NCBI RefSeq assembly: GCF_902499335.1
Contig: NZ_CABVQK010000003.1
Coordinates: forward strand, 434,001 to 498,000
Direction: 5' to 3'
Source: Burkholderia lata
GTDB taxonomy: Bacteria; Pseudomonadota; Gammaproteobacteria; Burkholderiales; Burkholderiaceae
Length of the DNA stretch: 64,000 nucleotides
Part shown: one piece after another, positions 1 to 9,402 of the stretch
How the letters are laid out: each line of letters starts with the position of its first letter
Numbering within the stretch: the first letter of the stretch is position 1
Program-made: the position numbers and the translations under genes
The notes under the pieces: model-generated
The model's database searches: none
Seen by the model: only the letters and a program-made list of their open reading frames with translations
Told to the model about the DNA's origin: nothing

Positions 1-323
1 GCCTTCCAGTGCTTGCGCTCGGCCGCCTTCGTCCACAAATCGACAGCGCCCTTGTAATCGCGCTGGTTCGGCCACAACAGCGCGCTGGTCAACGCCATTG
101 CCTGCTGGTTCCATCGATCGGCCTCGGGGTCGAGGGGGGGAACCACGTCAACCTCGTGCTTGCACTCAAATGCTGTGCGATGAGGGTTGAAGGCGGTCAA
201 CGACATGTTGCGAGGAAGAGAATCGTTCATTGAGCAGGCTGCACATGCAAGGAACAGGAAAGCAGAAACTAACCGGGTCAAGCCGATACGGTTGGTGGGA
301 GTCGATCGCAATTGATTTAGCAC
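1..323 (-). CDS. Sel1/DUF6396-like lipoprotein, probable Tli5-type immunity protein (partial, runs off left edge)
   Basis: The 3' end lies beyond the window. From a GTG at 323 the product begins with a positively charged stretch, a hydrophobic segment and a Cys-rich lipobox-like motif (FLACAAC), so export as a lipoprotein is likely; a TTG at 311 and an ATG at 230 are alternative starts, but the ATG would remove the signal peptide. The mature part has the FNP, VVPPLDPEAD, WPNQRDY and AVDLWTKAAERKHW pattern of the DUF6396/Sel1-repeat lipoproteins found next to T6SS lipases. It starts 16 bases after the phospholipase D gene. In Pseudomonas aeruginosa the PldB effector is followed by Sel1-like immunity proteins (Tli5b), and the same order here suggests a periplasmic immunity role. 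Function is inferred from family and context. Confidence 0.7.
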   Translation of the reverse strand, partial: MLNQLRSTPTNRIGLTRLVSAFLFLACAACSMNDSLPRNMSLTAFNPHRTAFECKHEVDVVPPLDPEADRWNQQAMALTSALLWPNQRDYKGAVDLWTKAAERKHWK

Positions 324-339
324 GATTTGGGAAACCTAC

Positions 340-2421
340 TCAGGATAAGCGAACGCCTGTCGCACGCTCATCATGGAACGGATGCAGGAAGCCGGTCGGC
401 GCATCACCCTTCTTTCGGGCAAGCTCATTGGCCCGCAGCAATTGCACCCAGTTGCGAAACGCTTTTGACATGGCCTGCGGAGTCAACGACGACGGATTGC
501 AATCCGCTGCATTTCCGGTATGAAGCTTCCACACCCGCTTGCGCAGATCTTCGCTTTTCATAGGGTCGTCGGTTCCCACGTTGATCTCGGCATCCACTGC
601 CATGCTCCGCAAATTCAGATTGGCACTGCCCAACGTGAAGAAACTGTCGTCGATCACCAGCAGTTTACTGTGGATGTAGATCTCCCTGTACCGGGCCGCG
701 AATGATTGTGCCTGTAACGGTAGCATCGGCGCCAGATCCGGGTCTGGCAGTTCGCCTTTGGCTTGCTGCTTTTTTACGTAGTCGTCCCAGCGAGCCTGCT
801 TCTTCTCAGTTTCGGTATTCAGCTTGGAACTGCGCCAATTGTAATCAAATGACCACAGGCTACCGACCAGCGCGCGGATACCCATCTGATCCAGCGATTT
901 CGTCAGGGACGCCTTGTCACCGAGGTCCTTGGCGCTTTGCGCCGCAGGCGACAGCGGAGCAGGGTAATAGTCGGGGTCGATGCTCGCGCCGCTCGCTTTC
1001 TGACGCTTGACGTAAGCATCCCAGGTTGCCTGCTGCTGCCGGTTGCGCGCGAGTTCGTCTTCCACCGCCTTGTCCTGATTGGGCATCGAAGTGCCATGGC
1101 CCAGCACCTTGACCGTATCATGCGTGCGCGGCACCATCTGTGCCCGCTCGGGCGTGGGAATGACAGCCATCACGTGCAAATTCGGTATGTCGGCGGGATT
1201 CTTTCCGGCCGCCTGGCTGCATGACAGAAACTCAGCTCGCAATTCCTTCAGCTTCGTCGGCCACTCGGTATACTGAAAATACTGGTTCTCGATGTAGATA
1301 TAGCTGCGCGCAAACGACGTCGCCTGGTTATACAAGGCCTTGACGGATTTGTCCTTTTCTTCAGGCTGCGTACGGACAATTTGCGCACGCTGGCACGGCG
1401 TGCCGAGATTCTGCGTCAATCCCGGGGGCACCTTTTTGAAATCGTGCGTTCGCGACAGGTTCGTGCCCTTGCCCTTGGCACGGTTCCACGCGTCGGTAAA
1501 GTTCTTGCTCACCGCCACCAGCGCCTCACCCCGAATCCGACTTGCATAGTCCTGGTAAGGCTTGAGGCCCGGCTCCGTGTCATTGGCCCCTTCCCACGCC
1601 TCACCACGGCGTGGATCATTGAAGAGGTGCTGCTGCGTGTCCCAATAGTCCGTCACGCTATTCAGCCCCATCACGTAGCCGACGGCGTGCACGCCGCCTT
1701 CATGGTCGTAATCGATCAGGATAGTCTTCTGATGGTCGGTGGCCACCTTCTCCAGCCCCAGTACCTCGGTGAAATCACGTTTGCCCGGCTCGCTCTTCAG
1801 GCTTTCATGGACGTCCTTGCTGCTGCCGTCCCGCGTACGAATCGACAGGTTGGGCAGCCGGCCGGCAAACGCATCGTCATACCATCGCGAATTGAAATCC
1901 TCGCGCCGTTCCCGCGGAGTCTGCGGTTGAGGCGGATTCTCGGTCGGCAAATAGATACCGCCTGCCATGGCGACCTCCATGGCCATCTTCTCTTCATAGT
2001 TCAGGCGACCGCTGCTGTGACCCGGCATGTTGTTCGAGCCGAGACTTCCGATGAAGCCATACCACGAAAGCAAACGAACCTGCACCGGCTTGCCATTGTT
2101 GAATTTCCCTGCCGCTACGTCGCGCAGCAATCCACCCCAGGTATCTCCTCGCGGCCAGACCTTTCCGTTCCGGATCAACTCCATCCCGGGATCGAAGCCC
2201 CAGCAGATGATCTCGACACTGTGCTTGGCCGCCTTCAAATCGGCCGCAATCTGCTTGAACGCATCCTCGCCGCAGATGAATACGTCGAGATTGTTCTTTT
2301 CGTATGGCGGCGCGTAGTAGTCCGCCTGCTTTTCCAGAAACCACTGTGCACTGGCGACCGTCTGCCGCTTACCGACATCGACCGGCGCCTTCGATTTGTT
2401 TTGGGTATTGGTATCGGACAT
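340..2421 (-). CDS. T6SS phospholipase D-family effector (Tle5-like)
   Basis: Predicted 693-aa phospholipase. Two HKD motifs are visible: HQKTILID near residue 227 and HSKLLVID near residue 583, the latter followed by the SANLNLRSM segment usual in the PLD superfamily. Two HKD motifs in one chain give a complete active site that hydrolyses phosphatidyl groups. There is no signal peptide, as expected for a VgrG-delivered cargo. The ATG at 2421 is chosen because the extra upstream residues of the longer frame overlap the end of vgrG and look non-coding. The gene lies 35 bases after vgrG and just before the Sel1-like lipoprotein, the vgrG-effector-immunity order known for PldB/Tle5b of P. aeruginosa. 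Predicted target is the membrane of competing bacteria or host cells. Confidence 0.88.
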   Translation of the reverse strand: MSDTNTQNKSKAPVDVGKRQTVASAQWFLEKQADYYAPPYEKNNLDVFICGEDAFKQIAADLKAAKHSVEIICWGFDPGMELIRNGKVWPRGDTWGGLLRDVAAGKFNNGKPVQVRLLSWYGFIGSLGSNNMPGHSSGRLNYEEKMAMEVAMAGGIYLPTENPPQPQTPRERREDFNSRWYDDAFAGRLPNLSIRTRDGSSKDVHESLKSEPGKRDFTEVLGLEKVATDHQKTILIDYDHEGGVHAVGYVMGLNSVTDYWDTQQHLFNDPRRGEAWEGANDTEPGLKPYQDYASRIRGEALVAVSKNFTDAWNRAKGKGTNLSRTHDFKKVPPGLTQNLGTPCQRAQIVRTQPEEKDKSVKALYNQATSFARSYIYIENQYFQYTEWPTKLKELRAEFLSCSQAAGKNPADIPNLHVMAVIPTPERAQMVPRTHDTVKVLGHGTSMPNQDKAVEDELARNRQQQATWDAYVKRQKASGASIDPDYYPAPLSPAAQSAKDLGDKASLTKSLDQMGIRALVGSLWSFDYNWRSSKLNTETEKKQARWDDYVKKQQAKGELPDPDLAPMLPLQAQSFAARYREIYIHSKLLVIDDSFFTLGSANLNLRSMAVDAEINVGTDDPMKSEDLRKRVWKLHTGNAADCNPSSLTPQAMSKAFRNWVQLLRANELARKKGDAPTGFLHPFHDERATGVRLS

Positions 2422-2456
2422 CAGGTTTCTCGTCAAAAACTGTGGCAAATCGCCGG

Positions 2457-5348
2457 TCAGCCCTCTGCGTGGCGCTGGCGCGATTCCGGATCGCCGTCGA
2501 CCGCTCGCCATCCCTGCGCGGCCAGTTGCTCGTCATCGGTCAAGCCCTCCTCCTTCACGGGCACGTCGATCTCATGCCCGTTGTGCAGCTTGACCGTATA
2601 GGAAGACGTGCCCTTCTGGTGATTCGCAATGATCAGTTGACCATGCTCGTCGGTCACGCCGTCCGCAATCTTGGCCGATCCCTTGTAAAGCGTGTACGGC
2701 TCATAGGCGAGCGGCCGGCCGTCCTCCGGATGCGAACGGAGCACCACAGCCAGGCTGTCCTGTTGCTCCAGTTCCTTGAAGGTCAGGGGATCGGGCGCTT
2801 TCACGGGCTTGTTGTCCGGGCCGACGAGGCTGTGCGACGCCGCATGTTCGCGCCACACGCCGCTCGTGCCATGCACGACGCCGCCACCATTCCACTGGCT
2901 GTAGCTCGAACCGCCGTTGATCGACGCTTCGTCGCTCGCCTGGGTATTGACCTTAGGCGAGCGAAACACGATTTCCTCACCCGCCTCCAGAATGATCCGT
3001 TTGGCGGCCTTCACGACGACGTCCTCCTTGTGCGCTTCAATCCGGAGCTTGCCCTCTGCCGTGACGAGCGTCATGCCCTTGGCCGCGAAGGCACTCATCC
3101 AGTCTCCGACGCGCATCAGCAGACGACGTCCCGCGCTGATCTGCGTGTTGCCGATACTTACGGCATCGATGTTGGTCTGCGCACCGAGCACCATCGCATC
3201 CTCGCTGGCCACGGTCACACCGGCCGGCCCCTCGATTGCAACCATCGGCGCACCGCCACCACCGCCTCCACCACCCTGGTCGACGTTGCTGCCGGCGTCC
3301 CAGCCCTTGATCTGTGATGTGATCTTCTCGATGCGTGCAAGATCGGTATTCTCGGCGTCATTCGCAGCGGACGCATCACCGAGGTTTCGTACCAGTTCCT
3401 GCAACTGTTCGATCAACGTCTGCAATGCCGTGCGTTCGAGCATCTTGCCTTCGGCACGTCCCTGCTGCTGCGCGGTCACGTAGACGCCCTTCGCCGCGCG
3501 AATGACCGCCTGGGCATCGGTTCTAGCCTCCAGACCGTCGCCGCGAGGCGCGCCTTTACCGTCGTCGCGAGGCTCCGTCAGGTAACCCAGGTTCAACTGG
3601 GTATGGGTGTGCTCGCTGGCAAGCTGACTGCTGATCTGGCCGGGCGTATCGTCGAAGCGCAGCTGGTTGTAGCGATCCGCCTTGACCTCCTTCGTCTTGA
3701 TACCGGACAGATATCGATTGCCCGGAAGCGAGCCCGTGTGGCTGAACGTGGTCGGCATATTGGGACCGCCGTGCAGCACCCCGGTCACGATCATCTTGTC
3801 GGGATCGCCATGCAGATGGTCGATCAGCACTTCCATGCCGGCACGCGGCAGCATGTCCATGCCGTAGTTCGGGCCGGCCCAGGGGCTGACCCATCTCACC
3901 CACGCGCTGTCCCGCTCGGTTCCACTGGTGCCGGCGCCCTGTGCATGAGTGTGGTCGTCGGCGCGCAAGCCAAGAATCTGCACCTTGATGCGGCCGAATT
4001 CGTCGCAATGCACTTCCTCGCCATCCTGACCAACCACTTTCGCGGTAAACGGATGCACGGGCGGCAAATCAACGCGCGGGTCGTAAGCTGGCGTCAGCGG
4101 CACGCCCCGGCGCACGCACGTGAACGTGTTCTCGTATCGAACCCCGGCCCCCTCTTCTTCCGCCGGTAACGTGTCGAAGCTCCAGCGACTCGCGGCAAAC
4201 AGTGCCTGCGCCCGTTCATCGAGCGCCTTGGAGTAGTTGTTGCTGGCCCGATGATGAAGGCTGGTGATCACGAATTGCCGCTGTTCGTCCGGCCGCGTGT
4301 CGACCTCGGGATGCCCAAGCAGCGTGAACCAAAAACCTGGTGAAACGTCCCGGACATCGCTCGCCGCGTATACGCACTCCGCACGACGTTCGTGCGCCAG
4401 AATGCGTGCCTTCGCCAAGCGCTCTTGATCGGCGTCCGAATCGCCTGCGTGCGGGACGTCGATGACCGAATCAGCCAGCAATTTCGCGAGATCGTTGCCT
4501 GCCTCCCCCTGATCGACGATCGTCTCCTGCTCGGACTGTGCCATCCTGCCGGCTTTGTAATCCCAACTGGAACGTCGCACGCTGCCGGGCGTCAGCGCTC
4601 GGGCCGTGGACCAGAGCGTGACCGCGTCACGCTCCCGCGACTGCGAACCGCGGTGATAAGGCACCTGGCCTGCCGCCGCCTGAGGCAACTTCGTCGGATC
4701 GTCGCAGAACACGAGCGTGTGGACCGGCGTATCGGTTGCCGCTCCGTCATGCTTGCCGGCCCGTGCATACCAGAAAATGCCGTCACGCCGGCACAGCCGG
4801 CGAATGAAAGCCGCATCCGATTCGCCCGCCTGACGCGTCTGCTCGCGCTTCGGATACTGATTGCGATCGAGCACGAGTTCGAAATCGAAAGCCTGCGCCA
4901 ACGCCGAACTGCGTTGCTGCCATTCGTGCAGCAGTGTTTCCAGAATGTCCGGGACGCTCGTCGAACGAAACGTTCTGCTGTTGACACGCTGCTCGAGGAT
5001 TCCAAGCGCGTCGCGCAACGTCAGTTGTACGCACGTGAGCGAGCCGTCCGATTGACCGGCACGCACGTCGGTGATGATTCCGTTGATCGGGTACGGCTTG
5101 CCTCGATCCGTCATCAGTTGCACGGAAAGCGGCAACCCCAGAAACGTGGACAGCGGAAGATCCGGGCGCGAAGACAGACAGGTCAAATGCCCTTCGATGC
5201 CGGTACACAAGCCTTCCGTCAAATCGATGCTTTGCGGTACGAGGACACGTGCCAGCGCCTCTTGATGTCGTCCCCAATGAAACCGGATTGCACGATTGTT
5301 CTGATCGAGCGCGCTCACGAAGGCACGCAGAATTTCGGTCACGTTCAC
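2457..5348 (-). CDS. vgrG: Type VI secretion tip protein VgrG
   Basis: 963-aa T6SS spike protein. The N-terminal gp27-like Rhs/Vgr region covers roughly residues 1-430. It is followed by the gp5-like OB fold around 450-540 with the usual DEFGRIKVQI and SAWVRWVSPWAGPNYG segments, then a run of eight glycines near residue 692 and a DUF2345 region. The C-terminal ~110 residues (from about 850) look like a small beta-rich, transthyretin-like extension that could hold the cargo; this is an inference. The start is GTG at 5348, since no in-frame ATG with a good ribosome site lies upstream. It is the first gene of the vgrG-lipase-lipoprotein operon. No other T6SS structural genes are in the window, so this is an orphan vgrG module. 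Confidence 0.93.
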   Translation of the reverse strand: MNVTEILRAFVSALDQNNRAIRFHWGRHQEALARVLVPQSIDLTEGLCTGIEGHLTCLSSRPDLPLSTFLGLPLSVQLMTDRGKPYPINGIITDVRAGQSDGSLTCVQLTLRDALGILEQRVNSRTFRSTSVPDILETLLHEWQQRSSALAQAFDFELVLDRNQYPKREQTRQAGESDAAFIRRLCRRDGIFWYARAGKHDGAATDTPVHTLVFCDDPTKLPQAAAGQVPYHRGSQSRERDAVTLWSTARALTPGSVRRSSWDYKAGRMAQSEQETIVDQGEAGNDLAKLLADSVIDVPHAGDSDADQERLAKARILAHERRAECVYAASDVRDVSPGFWFTLLGHPEVDTRPDEQRQFVITSLHHRASNNYSKALDERAQALFAASRWSFDTLPAEEEGAGVRYENTFTCVRRGVPLTPAYDPRVDLPPVHPFTAKVVGQDGEEVHCDEFGRIKVQILGLRADDHTHAQGAGTSGTERDSAWVRWVSPWAGPNYGMDMLPRAGMEVLIDHLHGDPDKMIVTGVLHGGPNMPTTFSHTGSLPGNRYLSGIKTKEVKADRYNQLRFDDTPGQISSQLASEHTHTQLNLGYLTEPRDDGKGAPRGDGLEARTDAQAVIRAAKGVYVTAQQQGRAEGKMLERTALQTLIEQLQELVRNLGDASAANDAENTDLARIEKITSQIKGWDAGSNVDQGGGGGGGGAPMVAIEGPAGVTVASEDAMVLGAQTNIDAVSIGNTQISAGRRLLMRVGDWMSAFAAKGMTLVTAEGKLRIEAHKEDVVVKAAKRIILEAGEEIVFRSPKVNTQASDEASINGGSSYSQWNGGGVVHGTSGVWREHAASHSLVGPDNKPVKAPDPLTFKELEQQDSLAVVLRSHPEDGRPLAYEPYTLYKGSAKIADGVTDEHGQLIIANHQKGTSSYTVKLHNGHEIDVPVKEEGLTDDEQLAAQGWRAVDGDPESRQRHAEG

Positions 5349-5627
5349 TTATCGATGGGCATTCGGCGACGACGCTCTCAGACCGCTACGTCACCTGCGC
5401 ACTTAATTGATTTGAGTGTCGATTTTAAATGCAACGTTCACACAAAAACAATTGCGCTGTGGTAACAGACGGCAACACATGCACGCGCCTTGAATACAGC
5501 GGAACAACACCCACACCTTTTGACATCAAAAAGAATGGAACATGTTGATTCCATTGACATTTAACATTCTTTCCATCACTCGAAAGTAAATATTACTCAT
5601 CTTCCGCCCGACCGGATTCGACCTTCG
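5349..5627. other. AT-rich intergenic region upstream of vgrG
   Basis: No coding sequence is convincing here. The stretch is clearly richer in A and T than its surroundings and should hold the vgrG promoter (reading leftwards). It contains a perfect 6-base inverted repeat, ATGGAA/TTCCAT, at 5535-5540 and 5549-5554. Confidence 0.5.
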
Positions 5628-5745
5628 GCCGTCAATTCCTGACTATGCCCACCCCGCCAAACTGTTGGTATTCCCGGCACTTCGCGACGGGCGGCACTCC
5701 CTTCCCAGCCGCTTCCTCGGCATGCCCGATCGATCCCCTTTTTTA
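5628..5745 (+). repeat. Degenerate copy of the sequence upstream of trpS
   Basis: This stretch aligns with 14826-14926. Shared blocks include TGCCCACCCCGCCAAACTG and CCCGATCGATCCCCTT, with substitutions and small indels between them. In both places it precedes trpS-derived sequence, here a relic and there the true gene region. It is the left half of a locus duplication. Confidence 0.75.
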
Positions 5746-5754
5746 TGCAACCGG

Positions 5755-5974
5755 CTATGCCAGCCGGCGATGACCCGTTGCAGATGATCGAACACACCAA
5801 CGAATTCGCGCGACGCTTCAACACGACCGTCGAACAGCCGGTGCTGGTTGAATGCGAGGCCATGCTGTCGTCGGTCTCGCGACTACGGGGCAGCGAACCG
5901 GCCCGCGCGCGGGGCTAGGCGGGCGGACCATCGCGGAGGCGAGGGGCGCGGTGGGGTTGACGTACTTGGATTGA
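5755..5974 (+). pseudogene. trpS relic (middle and 3' end)
   Basis: Bases 5780-5880 match the trpS coding sequence around 15905-16024: the peptide reads like MIEHTNEFARRFNTTVEQP against [19 protein letters not shown] in the intact enzyme. The block then jumps to a copy of the trpS 3' end (5930-5974), ending in a TGA placed as in trpS. The KMSKS region and most of the C-terminal half are missing and the 5' half is absent, so the fragment cannot encode a synthetase. Many substitutions indicate an old duplication rather than a recent one. Confidence 0.8.
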
Positions 5975-6139
5975 ACGGGACAGCGGCGATGAATTGTCGT
6001 CGCGTGGCACGCGTCCGCGACGACAGTCTCAAATGCGTGGCTCGTCGACCAACGGATCACCCGTGAAACCGCGTCGGCGAACATTTCATTTTGACGCTAT
6101 CCTGCGGCTCGAACATGGATGACCACGCCCGAGTGACCT

Positions 6140-7018
6140 ATGTCTGCAATCGACTCCGACGATATCGAGCAACACGCGCCTCACGCGAACGGCAAGCCGA
6201 CGCGCCGAAACGACGCGCGCGTCTGGCGCTCCACGCTGGTCCCCGGCGGAGAGATGGTCACGGCCCGCTTCACCGACCATGTCTACTCTCCCCACTGGCA
6301 CGACGCGTACACGATATCGGTCATCGAACGCGGGGCTGAACGTTACGACTATCGCGGCACGCGGTTCGTCGCCGACGCCGGGTCCCTTCCCATCATCAAT
6401 CCCGGCGAAATCCATACCGGTTCGAGCGCGGCCGACGCAGGCTGGCAATGCCGCACGTTCTATTTGCCGGTCGATTTCGTGCAGGGCGTGGCCGAAGAGG
6501 CCGGGCTGTCCTATCACGGCACGCCCTGGTTCGACTCGGACATCATCAAGGATGTCGACCTGGTCGGCCGCGCGCTGCGAGCGCACCGCGTACTCGAGAC
6601 CGGCACCGACATGCTTGCCGTGGAGTACGTGTTGCTCGACGCCGTTTCCACGCTGCTGAAGCGCTATGGACGGATGCGCCCGCCTTCCCGGCCGATGAGC
6701 ATCGATCGCATGCGTGTCGAGCGGATGAAGGCGCGCATGCTCGACGAGCTGACCGCGTCGCTCGACCTGGCCGAGCTGGCCAACGTCGTTGGCGTGTCGA
6801 AATTCCATGCCGCGCGCATCTTCTCGCGCGAGGTCGGCATGGCACCGCATGCCTGGCGCAACCAGGTCCGACTGGCCCGCGCCTGCGATGCGCTTCGTGC
6901 CGGCATGCCCGCAACGGAAGTGGCCGCGACTTTCGGCTTCGCGGACCAGAGCCACTTCAACCGTCACTTCAAGAAGGCAAACGGTGTCGCGCCGAGTCGC
7001 TGGAGCGACACCCGGTAA
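6140..7018 (+). CDS. AraC-family transcriptional regulator
   Basis: 292-aa regulator. The N-terminal half is a cupin-type AraC ligand-binding domain, with HWHDAYTISVIERG and LPIINPGEIHTG segments around residues 50-95. The C-terminal ~100 residues carry the two helix-turn-helix units: LAELANVVGVSKFHAARIF, then EVAATFGFADQSHFNRHFKK, the conserved AraC signature. It lies 79 bases before the ThDP-dependent enzyme on the same strand and is the probable local regulator of it. The ligand is unknown. Confidence 0.9.
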   Translation: MSAIDSDDIEQHAPHANGKPTRRNDARVWRSTLVPGGEMVTARFTDHVYSPHWHDAYTISVIERGAERYDYRGTRFVADAGSLPIINPGEIHTGSSAADAGWQCRTFYLPVDFVQGVAEEAGLSYHGTPWFDSDIIKDVDLVGRALRAHRVLETGTDMLAVEYVLLDAVSTLLKRYGRMRPPSRPMSIDRMRVERMKARMLDELTASLDLAELANVVGVSKFHAARIFSREVGMAPHAWRNQVRLARACDALRAGMPATEVAATFGFADQSHFNRHFKKANGVAPSRWSDTR

Positions 7019-7097
7019 CAAAAAGGCGCACAGCGCAAGAACGTTCAAGCGCGAGCGTCGTATCGCGTCCTATCCTCGCCCTCAATGGGAGGAAGAC

Positions 7098-8840
7098 ATG
7101 GACGCAAATCAACGACGACGCCCGGTGACGAACGGGGAAACAGAAGCCGATACGGGCTTCGTAGCGCTCGACGACATCCAGCCCCGACGCGGCGCGGAGG
7201 TGCTCGTCGAGGTGCTGAGAAGCGAAGGTGTACGCTACGTTTTCGGCAATCCCGGCACGACCGAGCTGTCATTCATCGATGCACTGACCGACGCGCCCGA
7301 CCTGTCGTATGTGCTGGGCTTGCAGGAGGCCGCGGTCGTGGCGATGGCGGATGGCTATGCCCAGGCTTCGGGCCGGCCCGGCTTTACGAACCTGCATACG
7401 GTGGGCGGCCTCGGCCACGCGATGGGCGCCCTTCTGAATGCAAAGGCGGCCAGAACGCCGCTGGTCGTCACGGCTGGCCAGCAGGATACCCGCCATGCAT
7501 ACACCGATCCGCTGTTGTACGGCGATTCGCTGGGTGTCGCCCGTCCGGCGGTCAAATGGGCACGGGAAGTCGCTCACCCCGATGAAATCGGCGTGCTCGT
7601 GAGGCGCGCATTCAACGACAGCGCGGCGGCCCCGTCCGGGCCGGTCTTTCTGTCCCTGCCGATGGATGTCATGGAGCGCACCACGTCCCGGCCTGTCGCG
7701 CGGCAATCGGCGATCGACCGCACCTCGATCCCGGCGGCGCTGCCCGATCTGGCGAAGGCATTGGCCTCGATCCTTCCCGGACGCGTTGCGATGGTGGTGG
7801 GCGACGAAGTGTTCGCGGCCGGCGCCAGCGCGGAAGCCGTAGCCATCGCCGAAACGCTGGGAGCCTCGGTATTTGGTCCATCCTGGCCGGCCCACCTGCC
7901 GTTTCCGACGTCGCATGCATTGTGGTGCGGCAACCTGCCCATGACGGCCGCCGACATGCATGAAACGCTCGGCGCCTTCGACGCGGTCTTCGTGCTCGGC
8001 GGTCACTTCAGCATCACGATCCTCTACTCCGTCGGCCCTGCCATTCCGTCTACGTGCAGGCTTTATCAGCTGGCAAGCGACCCGCACGACCTGGGCCGGA
8101 TACATGCAACAGCACTGGGCTGCGTCGGCGCCCTTCGCGCATCCCTCCAGGCACTCCTGCCGATGCTGCGCGACGCGTCGCAGCATCGGCGCGCCGAAAT
8201 CGATACCTTGCGCGCCGACGCGCAGCGCAGTCGCACACGACGGCGCATCAACCTCGAGGAGCAGGTCGCGTCCGGGTTGAGCGCCACGATGACGACACCG
8301 CTCGTCGCCGCGCACGAAGTCGCGCGGGCGCTCGGTCCGACGACGCCTGTCGTCGATGAATCGCCGGCGACGATGCCGCTGATTCGCAGCGCGCTCCACT
8401 CCGCCGGTACCCGGCAGTACTACGGTACCCGGGGCGCCATCCTCGGATGGGGCATGGGCGCGGCGGTCGGCATATCGCTGGGGCTCGGACGGGAGCCCGT
8501 CGTCGCGATCATCGGCGACGGCTCCGCCCTCTACGCGCCGCAAGCGTTGTGGACCGCGGCGCATGAATGTCTTCCGGTCACGTTCGTCGTCGTGAACAAT
8601 CAGGAGTACAACATCCTGAAGAAGTACATGAAATCGCAGCATCATTTCGTCAGCGCCCATGCCGATCGCTTCGCCGGCATGGACCTCAAGGACCCGCCCA
8701 TCGACTTCCTGGCACTCGCGAGATCCTGGGGGCTGGCCGCCCGTCGCGTGGCGCGGCCGGGAGACATCGCGGCCGCCGTCGCGTGCGGAATCGCATCGGG
8801 ACAGCCGAACCTGATAGAGATTCCGGTCAGCGTGACGTAA
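7098..8840 (+). CDS. ThDP-dependent decarboxylase, benzoylformate-decarboxylase-like
   Basis: 580-aa member of the thiamine-diphosphate decarboxylase/acetolactate synthase superfamily. Visible are the N-terminal Pyr domain with FGNPGTTEL and the catalytic glutamate in GLQEAAVVAMADGYAQ (about residue 77), a central domain, and the C-terminal PP domain with the cofactor motif GDGS...VVNNQEYN near residue 475. It resembles benzoylformate decarboxylase most (INLH-type segment FTNLHTVGG retained). Compared from memory with the Pseudomonas putida enzyme, the active-site Ser26 is Thr here and His281 appears replaced, so the substrate may differ. The ATG at 7098 has a GGAGG site 5 bases upstream; the longer open frame reads into the AraC gene and is rejected. 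Likely acts on a 2-oxo acid in the cytoplasm. Confidence 0.8.
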   Translation: MDANQRRRPVTNGETEADTGFVALDDIQPRRGAEVLVEVLRSEGVRYVFGNPGTTELSFIDALTDAPDLSYVLGLQEAAVVAMADGYAQASGRPGFTNLHTVGGLGHAMGALLNAKAARTPLVVTAGQQDTRHAYTDPLLYGDSLGVARPAVKWAREVAHPDEIGVLVRRAFNDSAAAPSGPVFLSLPMDVMERTTSRPVARQSAIDRTSIPAALPDLAKALASILPGRVAMVVGDEVFAAGASAEAVAIAETLGASVFGPSWPAHLPFPTSHALWCGNLPMTAADMHETLGAFDAVFVLGGHFSITILYSVGPAIPSTCRLYQLASDPHDLGRIHATALGCVGALRASLQALLPMLRDASQHRRAEIDTLRADAQRSRTRRRINLEEQVASGLSATMTTPLVAAHEVARALGPTTPVVDESPATMPLIRSALHSAGTRQYYGTRGAILGWGMGAAVGISLGLGREPVVAIIGDGSALYAPQALWTAAHECLPVTFVVVNNQEYNILKKYMKSQHHFVSAHADRFAGMDLKDPPIDFLALARSWGLAARRVARPGDIAAAVACGIASGQPNLIEIPVSVT

Positions 8841-8907
8841 CCGGTACTCATGGTCCTGATCCGAATGGCCTCGCGGAATCACTCCGCCCCGTCAAGATCC
8901 ATTCGAA

Positions 8908-8936
8908 CCGGCGCCCGCACGCATGGCGGGTACCGG
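8908..8936. terminator. Candidate bidirectional terminator hairpin
   Basis: CCGG-CG-CCCGC and GCGGG-TA-CCGG form a GC-rich stem with one small internal loop and a seven-base loop. It lies between two convergent genes (the decarboxylase and the 148-aa protein). There is no clear T-run. Confidence 0.45.
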
Positions 8937-8955
8937 CTTCAGCGGATCGTGCCGG

Positions 8956-9402
8956 CTACACGTTGGTCCATGCGCCGGTGCCCTGCTGATACTGCATCAC
9001 GCCACCGTGGATCCGCACCCGCAGGTTGCCGTCCGGCACCGGCACCCAGTCAGTCATGTCGAGACTCTGCATCAACCCGGCGAAGAAATCCTGCACCTCT
9101 TGCAACTCGCTGGCCTGCCAAAGGTCGATGCGCCCGAGGCACGCGCGCAGATCGCCACTCTGCTGCATGATCGTCTCGACCTGTCCGGCTACGTCTGCCG
9201 CCGGATCGTAGACGTTCGTGCCGCCGGCGCTGACGATCGACAGATGAATCCCGCGCACCATCGTCGGCTGGCCCGGTGTCTGCTCGACGAGCGCGATGCA
9301 GCTCGTCATCGCGCCGAAGTCGATTTCCGTCGCATCTCCCCAGTTGAGCTCGCCAACCCCCAGCGGCGCGGGACCGTGTACGTCGTGAATGATGTAGGAC
9401 AT
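8956..9402 (-). CDS. Uncharacterised 148-aa protein at the end of the reb operon
   Basis: I do not recognise a family. The product is soluble-looking and acidic, begins MSYIIHDVHGPAPLG and contains a central TMVRGIHLSIVSAGGTNVYD segment and a C-terminal WVPVPDGNLRVRIHGG segment. There is no signal peptide or membrane helix. It lies downstream of the Ala-rich 203-aa protein and the RebB-family gene on the same strand, about 300 bases apart, so it may belong to the R-body locus. Codon use is like that of its neighbours. Confidence 0.6.
   Translation of the reverse strand: MSYIIHDVHGPAPLGVGELNWGDATEIDFGAMTSCIALVEQTPGQPTMVRGIHLSIVSAGGTNVYDPAADVAGQVETIMQQSGDLRACLGRIDLWQASELQEVQDFFAGLMQSLDMTDWVPVPDGNLRVRIHGGVMQYQQGTGAWTNV

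Noticed and set aside
3240..3280. Low-complexity CCACC-rich tract
   Set aside because: It encodes the Gly run in VgrG and is explained by coding; it is not an independent repeat.
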